10,422 bases of DNA from OMOG01 sp041485845 (GTDB lineage Bacteria; Acidobacteriota; Terriglobia; Bryobacterales; Bryobacteraceae). Each line of letters starts with the position of its first letter. The first letter of the stretch is position 1. Below, one piece after another: positions 6,656-10,422 of the stretch. The stretch spans positions 1 through 10,422 of the forward strand of contig JBGPKH010000296.1 of the NCBI GenBank assembly GCA_041485845.1, read 5' to 3'. A program made the position numbers and the translations under genes. The notes under the pieces are model-generated. The model was not told where the DNA came from. It made no database searches and saw only the letters and a list, made by a program, of their open reading frames with translations.

Positions 6656-7162
6656 CTAGCCTCCCATGCCGGCGCCCGCCACCTGTTGCAGCCGGAGAAG
6701 GGTCGCGGCCTTCTCTTTGGCGGGAATGTGGCCGGTCTGCAGCCGGGCCACCGCCGCGATGGAGAAGACCGAAACCACCACGAAGGAAGCCATGCCACTC
6801 AAGGGCGCCTGTGCGGACGCAGAAACCACGAGCGCGACCGCAAGCAGAAGCGCCGCGGGACGCCACGTGAACCGGTATACGGTGAGTAGGATCCCGAGAA
6901 GAAAAATATCATTGAACCGCGGCAGCAGGTGCTCCGGAAAGAGCCGGCAGGCAGCCACGGCCGCGATGGCGGCATAGGCGCAGGCAAACAGGAATCCCCC
7001 GGCCCGAACGGAACGCCACGGGAAGCGCCGGCGCAACCAGTCCAACCCGGCGCTGATGTAAAATGCGGTCCCGATGATCGGGAAGAAGAACACGATCACC
7101 GTTGTCAACAGGATCACCTTCAGCCGTGAGCACAGATGGCCGATCGGGCTGTTTTCAAGCAC
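6656..7162 (-). CDS. Small integral membrane protein of unknown function
   Basis: This protein has 168 residues and starts at GTG, chosen because AGAGGAGG sits exactly 6 nt upstream. It has about five hydrophobic spans: 16-36, 54-74, 84-100, 102-117 and 122-141. Arg/Lys-rich links between them (WLRRRFPWRSVR at 42-53) suggest a cytoplasmic loop. The C-terminal tail (142-168) is soluble and mixed. I do not recognise the family. The layout resembles membrane anchors that precede sensor kinases (DUF4118-like), but no kinase domain follows and the protein stops after GAGMGG. It is divergent from the CAT-type permease, with 229 bp between the starts, so the two could share a control region. Real coding is supported by the RBS, the membrane pattern and the lack of a better frame. 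Function is open. Confidence 0.65.
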   Translation of the reverse strand: MLENSPIGHLCSRLKVILLTTVIVFFFPIIGTAFYISAGLDWLRRRFPWRSVRAGGFLFACAYAAIAAVAACRLFPEHLLPRFNDIFLLGILLTVYRFTWRPAALLLAVALVVSASAQAPLSGMASFVVVSVFSIAAVARLQTGHIPAKEKAATLLRLQQVAGAGMGG

Positions 7163-7168
7163 AGCTTG

Positions 7169-7176
7169 CCTCCTCT
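7169..7176 (-). promoter_or_regulatory. Strong ribosome binding site for the GTG-started membrane protein
   Basis: AGAGGAGG lies 6 nt before the GTG at 7162-7160. It is the best Shine-Dalgarno in the window and decides the start of the small membrane protein gene. Confidence 0.8.
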
Positions 7177-7261
7177 GGTCGCGCTCCGCGCTTCCGCATG
7201 AGATGGACTTTGGGCCGTTCGTTAAACTGGTGCGCGCGCGGCTCGGGGAGTCTCAACTAAA

Positions 7262-7278
7262 ATTTCAGCCATTGAAAT
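7262..7278. promoter_or_regulatory. Palindrome in the divergent intergenic region (possible operator)
   Basis: ATTTCA, a 5-nt spacer and TGAAAT form a perfect 6-bp inverted repeat. It lies between the divergent starts at 7162 and 7392, in a local AT-rich patch. The spacing would fit a dimeric regulator, but a 6-bp half-site could occur by chance. The rest of 7163-7391 shows no gene. TAGAAT at 7378-7383 could be a -10 element placing transcription start almost on the permease ATG. Confidence 0.3.
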
Positions 7279-7391
7279 CTGAGATCCACATTCCAGACCT
7301 CCTCTGGGATGGAGCGCGGCCCATCGTCTCTGCGCCTCTCTTCGCCGCAGAAAGTGGGTGGATTCGCCCTCTTCTGGTAGAATTCCGTGTG

Positions 7392-8891
7392 ATGTCCCAA
7401 CTCTTTCAGAGGAAGCCGATTGCGGCGCTGGTATCGGAGACGGAAGGCTCCGCCGGCCTGAAAAGAAGCCTCCGCGCCGGCGACCTGATCATGCTGGCGA
7501 TCGGCGCGGTGATCGGGGCCGGCATCTTCGGCGCCATCGGCACGGCAGCCGCGGGTCAACTGGGTCCGAACGGCGAGGTGATCCGGGTGGGCGCCGGGCC
7601 GGCGCTGGTTCTTTCGTTCCTGCTCCTGGGCGGCGCGTGCGCGCTCGCCGGCCTGTGCTATGCGGAGCTGGCATCCATGATCCCCCAGGCCGGCAGCGCG
7701 TATGCCTATTCCTACGCCACCCTGGGCGAGCTGGTTGCGTGGATCATCGGGTGGGACCTGATTCTCGAGTACGCGGTGGGGAATGTCGCCGTCGCGATCT
7801 CCTGGGGCGATTACTTCAACACGCTGCTGCGCGGGTTTGGCGTGCAGCTTCCGGTCTGGATCGTTACCGGCTATCGCACGGCGCTGCTCAGCCCCGATCC
7901 GCAGGTCCACGGGCTGCTGAATTCCGCGCCGCACTTCGCGGGAATCCCCATCCTGATCAACGTGCCGGCATCCGCCATCGTCATGCTCATCACCTGGCTC
8001 TTACTGCGCGGCGCGCGAGAGAGTGCTACCGCCAACAATATCATGGTGGTCATCAAGCTCCTGGCGCTGTCGCTTTTCGTCGTGGTTGGCGTGACCCATC
8101 TCAATACCTCGAACTATCATCCGTTCGCGCCCAACGGTTTCCGGGGCATCCATCAGGGCGCGGCGATCGTATTCTTCGCCTACATCGGTTTCGACGCCAT
8201 ATCCACAGCAGCCGAGGAGACCCTGAACCCGCAGCGCAACCTGCCCATCGGGATCCTCGGCGGGTTGGGCATCTGTACCCTGATCTATGTGATTGTCGGA
8301 GCGGTGCTGACCGGCATGGTGCCGTACCAGGAGCTGGCCGTGGCCGATCCGCTGGCGCACGCGCTGGATCTGGCCGGGTTCAAAGCCGTCGGCTGGATCG
8401 TCGCGCTGGGCGCGGCGGTGTCGATGTCGGCGGTCCTGCTGGTGTTTCAGTACGGGCAGCCACGCATCTTCTTCGCCATGGCCCGCGACGGCCTGTTGCC
8501 CCAGTGGGCGGCCAAGATCCATCCCCGCACGCGCATTCCCTGGGCGACGACGCTCCTTACCGGAGTGTTCGTGGCCCTCTGGTCGCTGATTGGCGACTCG
8601 GCGGAGACCTACGATCTGACCAACATCGGCACCCTGTTCGCGTTCATGCTCGTCAGCATCGGGGTGCTGGTGCTGCGCTATAAGGAACCGGAGCGTCCGC
8701 GGCCGTTCCGCGTGCCCTTGGTATGGCCGGTATGCGTGCTCTCAGCCGCCGCTTGTCTGTTCATCATGCAAGGACTCCCGCGCCCGGCGTGGGAGCGGTT
8801 CGGGATCTGGCTGACGATCGGGCTGGCGTTGTATTTCGCGTACGGATACCGCCACAGCGGTCTGCGCGGCCAGGACGCGCGCCGTAAGTGA
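7392..8891 (+). CDS. APC-superfamily cationic amino acid transporter (CAT/YfnA-like)
   Basis: This polytopic inner membrane protein has 499 residues. Family marks are GAVIGAGIFGAIG in helix 1 (38-50), the CYAELASMIPQAGSAY segment (89-104), GWDLILEYAVG (120-130) and AEETLNPQRNLPIGI after helix 6 (274-288). The long loop between helices 4 and 5 (about 150-185) and FFAYIGFDAISTAAEE (261-276) point to the CAT subgroup rather than the LAT-like permease at 1419. Its role is amino acid uptake, and a preference for cationic substrates is only suggested by the subgroup. I chose ATG 7392 because the frame stays open upstream but loses family similarity. MSQLFQRKP with a basic stretch before helix 1 is a typical beginning. 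No Shine-Dalgarno precedes it. Given TAGAAT 8 nt upstream of the ATG, a leaderless or nearly leaderless transcript is possible. Confidence 0.9.
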   Translation: MSQLFQRKPIAALVSETEGSAGLKRSLRAGDLIMLAIGAVIGAGIFGAIGTAAAGQLGPNGEVIRVGAGPALVLSFLLLGGACALAGLCYAELASMIPQAGSAYAYSYATLGELVAWIIGWDLILEYAVGNVAVAISWGDYFNTLLRGFGVQLPVWIVTGYRTALLSPDPQVHGLLNSAPHFAGIPILINVPASAIVMLITWLLLRGARESATANNIMVVIKLLALSLFVVVGVTHLNTSNYHPFAPNGFRGIHQGAAIVFFAYIGFDAISTAAEETLNPQRNLPIGILGGLGICTLIYVIVGAVLTGMVPYQELAVADPLAHALDLAGFKAVGWIVALGAAVSMSAVLLVFQYGQPRIFFAMARDGLLPQWAAKIHPRTRIPWATTLLTGVFVALWSLIGDSAETYDLTNIGTLFAFMLVSIGVLVLRYKEPERPRPFRVPLVWPVCVLSAAACLFIMQGLPRPAWERFGIWLTIGLALYFAYGYRHSGLRGQDARRK

Positions 8892-8953
8892 GGATGCGGC
8901 CGATTCCCACATTTCCAAGACATGCCGCCCCCTGTGTCCCTACGCTGAAAACG

Positions 8954-9178
8954 ATGGAAGTAAATTTCACCCCTGAAACTCAGGCAAAACTCAATCGTGC
9001 TGCCGCTGAAACCGGCGGCGGCTCGGCTGAGTACGTCCAGGAACTGGTCGAACACTATATCGACCACAATGAGTGGTTCCGCCAGATGGTGAAAAACGGC
9101 CTCCAGCAGCTCGACCGCGGGCAGTTCCACACACACGAAGAGGTGCGTGCCCGAATCGAGGAGATGTTCCGCGCGTAA
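8954..9178 (+). CDS. Antitoxin of a type II ParD/ParE-like toxin-antitoxin pair
   Basis: This protein has 74 residues. It opens with MEVNFTPETQAKLNRAAAE, a short beta-strand followed by a helix as in ribbon-helix-helix (CopG/ParD-like) proteins. YVQELVEHYIDHNEWFRQMV (27-46) forms the second helix and linker. HEEVRARIEEMF (61-72) is the usual toxin-embracing tail of this small acidobacterial/cyanobacterial antitoxin group. It should bind and neutralise a ParE/RelE-fold toxin and repress its own operon. The stop codon TAA is followed directly by the ATG of the ParE-like remnant (TAAATG), the standard antitoxin-first order. The antitoxin appears intact while its partner is not. The start at 8954 is chosen by homology. 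The frame is open upstream to 8888, but that part is unlike the family. No clear RBS is seen. Confidence 0.75.
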   Translation: MEVNFTPETQAKLNRAAAETGGGSAEYVQELVEHYIDHNEWFRQMVKNGLQQLDRGQFHTHEEVRARIEEMFRA

Positions 9179-9328
9179 ATGCAGATTCGGTGGTCACCGG
9201 TAGCCGCCGGCGATAATCCGGTTGCCGCCCGCCGCGTCGCCCAAGGCGCCGCTTCAACCCCAAGGGGGCAGGAGCATCCAGCGCCATCCCTGCGAGTGTA
9301 CGGATTGGGGGGATCGGGCAGACAGTGA
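9179..9328 (+). pseudogene. ParE-like toxin remnant with internal deletions
   Basis: This 49-codon ORF begins on the base after the antitoxin stop. It starts MQIRWSPVAAGD, the classic first strand and helix of ParE/RelE-fold toxins (MxIRWSPxAxxDL). It then jumps to NPVAARRVAQ, which in full proteins follows about 10-12 residues later (YIxxDNPxAARRVAQ). The following GAASTPRGQ resembles the next segment (aSLxxFPxxGR) with further loss. After that, similarity to the family disappears and a TGA ends the frame at 9328. Full toxins have about 90-100 residues. The missing helix and C-terminal strands should abolish gyrase poisoning or RNase activity. This is a relic inferred from motif order. Alternatively it could be a very short, still expressed peptide. 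Confidence 0.6.
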
Positions 9329-9387
9329 AATAGCTACCGCTTGCGCTTCGCCCAAAGGAACAGGCCTGGAAAGGGGCGCCAGCCGCG

Positions 9388-9600
9388 ATGGCCGACAAGC
9401 TGCGCAAGCTTCTGTTCGCCCTCGAAACCGCCGAAACGCTGGAGCAGCTTGGCCGGTTTCCCGGCTGGAAGCTGCATCCGCTGAAAGGCGACCTGAAAGG
9501 ATTATGGAGCCTGACTGTCACGGGAAACTGGCGGTTGATTTTTCGCTACGACGAACAGACGAATACCGCCAGCGATATTGACCTGATCGATTACCACTAG
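9388..9600 (+). CDS. higB: HigB-like RelE-family toxin, N-terminally short
   Basis: This protein has 70 residues and strong HigB (RelE superfamily, ribosome-dependent mRNase) character: ADKLRKLLFALETAETLEQL (2-21), PGWKLHPLKGDLKGLWSL (25-42), GNWRLIFRYD (46-55) and the C-terminal LIDYH (66-70). The family's terminal DYH carries residues needed for cleavage (Y and H in the Proteus HigB). Typical members have about 92 residues and begin with a strand like MIxSFxxKGLxxFF. That roughly 20-residue start is not found. The frame upstream of the ATG (KGAPAAM still looks family-like) meets a TAG at 9331-9333, with no alternative start or good RBS. The toxin may be truncated and weak or inactive. Its stop codon is embedded in the Shine-Dalgarno of higA, so the pair forms one operon. 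Confidence 0.75.
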   Translation: MADKLRKLLFALETAETLEQLGRFPGWKLHPLKGDLKGLWSLTVTGNWRLIFRYDEQTNTASDIDLIDYH

Positions 9601-9604
9601 GAGG
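9599..9604 (+). promoter_or_regulatory. Ribosome binding site of higA, overlapping the higB stop codon
   Basis: AGGAGG shares its first two bases with the TAG of the toxin gene and sits 5 nt before the higA ATG. This favours strong antitoxin translation, coupled to termination on the toxin frame. Confidence 0.8.
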
Positions 9605-9609
9605 CCGAA

Positions 9610-9897
9610 ATGCCCATGAAGAACCCGCCCCATCCGGGCGACCTGATTAAAACCGAAGTCATCGAAGCCCTCGGCCTCAACGTGTCGAAGGCGGCGGAGA
9701 TTTTGAAAGTGCGCCGCGCCACGCTCTCCGACCTTCTGCACGGCAAGGCCGCGCTGACGCCGGAAATGGCCCTGCGTATCGAAAAGGCGTTCGGCCCGGA
9801 CATGAACCACCTTCTCCGGATGCAGCTCGCCTACGACGTGGCGAAAACGCGGGAGCACGCGCGGGACATCTCGGTCAAACGGTACGTCCCGGCCTGA
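9610..9897 (+). CDS. higA: HigA-type antitoxin, XRE-family HTH protein
   Basis: This protein has 95 residues. MKNPPHPGDLIKTEVIEALGL (3-23) is the signature opening of the HigA group. An HTH follows at about 24-47 (VSKAAEILKV, RATLSDLLHGKAALTPEMALRIEKAFG), and the C-terminal helix MNHLLRMQLAYDVAKTRE (65-82) is typical. It neutralises HigB and represses its own promoter by binding DNA as a dimer. The order is toxin first, as in most HigBA loci, with 9 bp between stop and start. The RBS is excellent. The start at 9610 is preferred for RBS spacing, and an in-frame ATG six bases downstream is possible. Length and motifs look complete, in contrast to the shortened toxin upstream. Confidence 0.9.
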   Translation: MPMKNPPHPGDLIKTEVIEALGLNVSKAAEILKVRRATLSDLLHGKAALTPEMALRIEKAFGPDMNHLLRMQLAYDVAKTREHARDISVKRYVPA

Positions 9898-9952
9898 AGG
9901 CGAGGCAGCGAATTCCAAGCCGTTTTCAGCCGGAACGGTATCGTGTAAGCAA

Positions 9953-9970
9953 CCCCACGGCCCCGTGAGG
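9953..9970. terminator. Possible bidirectional hairpin between convergent higA and the recombinase
   Basis: CCCCACG, a GCCC loop and CGTGAGG give a 7-bp stem with one mismatch. The hairpin lies between the 3' end of higA and that of the recombinase. A second small inverted repeat (CCGTT...AACGG) lies just upstream near 9920-9938. No T-run follows in either direction, so intrinsic termination is uncertain. An attachment-site role was not testable. Confidence 0.3.
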
Positions 9971-9983
9971 CCTGACGGCGCGG

Positions 9984-10422
9984 CTAAATCAAAATCTTCT
10001 CCACTTCATCGAGCGAAATCTCATCCTGCCTTCGGTCGTAAAGCTTCGTCGTCCGCGGCGACTCATGGTTGGCGATGATCTGCGCCGTCTCCAGCGTGCC
10101 CTTGTTCTTGAGATACGCCGTGATGCCGGTCGCGCGGAAGGTGTGATTCCCGATCCTCGTCTCGATGCCGGCGGCGAGCGAGTGCCGCTGGACCATGCGA
10201 TAGGCGTCCTGCTGGTGCATCGCGTTGCGTGTCAGGACACCGGTATGTCCGGGCGCCGTCCGGAACAAAGGCCCGTCCGGATCTGAGGCGAGGCCGGCCG
10301 CCGCGATATATTCATCGAGGTATTTTGCCAGGCTGTGATGGCAGGGGACCTCGTGCTCCTTGCCGCCTTTTTCATGCAGGCGCACCCAGCCGCGCCGTCC
10401 CTGCACGAAGTAATCCTTCACC
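9984..10422 (-). CDS. Tyrosine recombinase/integrase, C-terminal catalytic part (5' end outside window)
   Basis: The last 145 residues of a phage-type integrase are visible. The active-site set of the C-terminal domain is present: the hairpin Lys in HEKGGKEHEVP (K18 of the visible part), HTFR (H93, R96), the second His in NHES (H119) and the nucleophile Tyr in TTKLYDRR (Y128). The first catalytic Arg lies beyond the window. These enzymes join and cut attachment sites of islands, phages or conjugative elements, or invert DNA. The frame is open to the edge, so the gene continues to the right. It is convergent with the HigBA module. Together with the ParD/ParE-like relic it marks this end of the window as mobile-element or island DNA. 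Which attachment site it uses cannot be seen. Confidence 0.85.
   Translation of the reverse strand, partial: VKDYFVQGRRGWVRLHEKGGKEHEVPCHHSLAKYLDEYIAAAGLASDPDGPLFRTAPGHTGVLTRNAMHQQDAYRMVQRHSLAAGIETRIGNHTFRATGITAYLKNKGTLETAQIIANHESPRTTKLYDRRQDEISLDEVEKILI

Noticed and set aside
6526..6798. Minus-strand small ORF with a hydrophobic tail
   Set aside because: The hydrophobic stretch is the complement of the TonB-receptor remnant, and the rest overlaps the membrane protein gene in another frame.
7074..7391. Upstream extension of the CAT permease frame
   Set aside because: It overlaps the divergent membrane gene and has no similarity to the family. The normal N-terminus starts at 7392.
8991..9521. 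176-codon minus-strand frame opposite the toxin-antitoxin genes
   Set aside because: It is compositionally biased shadow coding, and the plus-strand antitoxin and HigB motifs are decisive.
9222..9581. 119-codon plus-strand frame spanning the ParE remnant and HigB
   Set aside because: It is out of frame with both toxins and lacks any recognisable motif.

Overview
The window looks like chromosomal accessory DNA from a GC-rich soil-type bacterium, most likely Acidobacteriota of the Solibacter/Bryobacter kind. This is an inference. It rests on strong GC bias at third codon positions, a GH115 xylan glucuronidase, a large quinoprotein dehydrogenase with its own haem c domain, a secreted M24 peptidase, and two decayed remnants of families abundant in that group: a TIGR03437-type C-terminal domain and the C-terminus of an Oar-like TonB-dependent receptor. 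No rRNA, tRNA, CRISPR array or complete insertion sequence was recognised.

Layout. 1-998 (minus) is one open frame that starts as a GH115 enzyme with a signal peptide, breaks off after about 251 residues and runs in frame into a trypsin-like serine peptidase fragment that leaves the window. 1000-1418 holds a frame-broken TIGR03437-like remnant, a 13-bp tandem repeat, a weak promoter candidate and a triplicated gene start. 1419-4096 (plus) is a two-gene operon: an APC-family amino acid permease overlapping by 4 bp a Tat-exported M24 (Xaa-Pro type) peptidase. 4097-4258 is a convergent intergenic stretch with a purine-rich repeat. 4259-6352 (minus) is the quinoprotein dehydrogenase/cytochrome c. 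6353-6655 is intergenic and contains the TonB-receptor remnant. 6656-7162 (minus) is a small integral membrane protein with an excellent RBS. It is divergent from a second APC transporter of the cationic amino acid (CAT) type at 7392-8891 (plus).

From 8954 onward the character changes to a small mobile-island edge. It has a ribbon-helix-helix-like antitoxin followed without a gap by an internally deleted ParE-like toxin remnant, then an N-terminally short HigB toxin with an intact HigA antitoxin, then (minus) the C-terminal half of a tyrosine recombinase cut by the window end. Both antitoxins look complete and both toxins look damaged.

Functionally, the intact genes fit a heterotroph that takes up amino acids and peptides (two APC permeases, exported peptidase) and oxidises sugars or alcohols in the periplasm (quinoprotein). 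The most notable signals are the two toxin-antitoxin modules with damaged toxins, the GH115/peptidase chimera, and the start region triplicated as TGATG-linked mini-ORFs. I found no convincing wholly new system.
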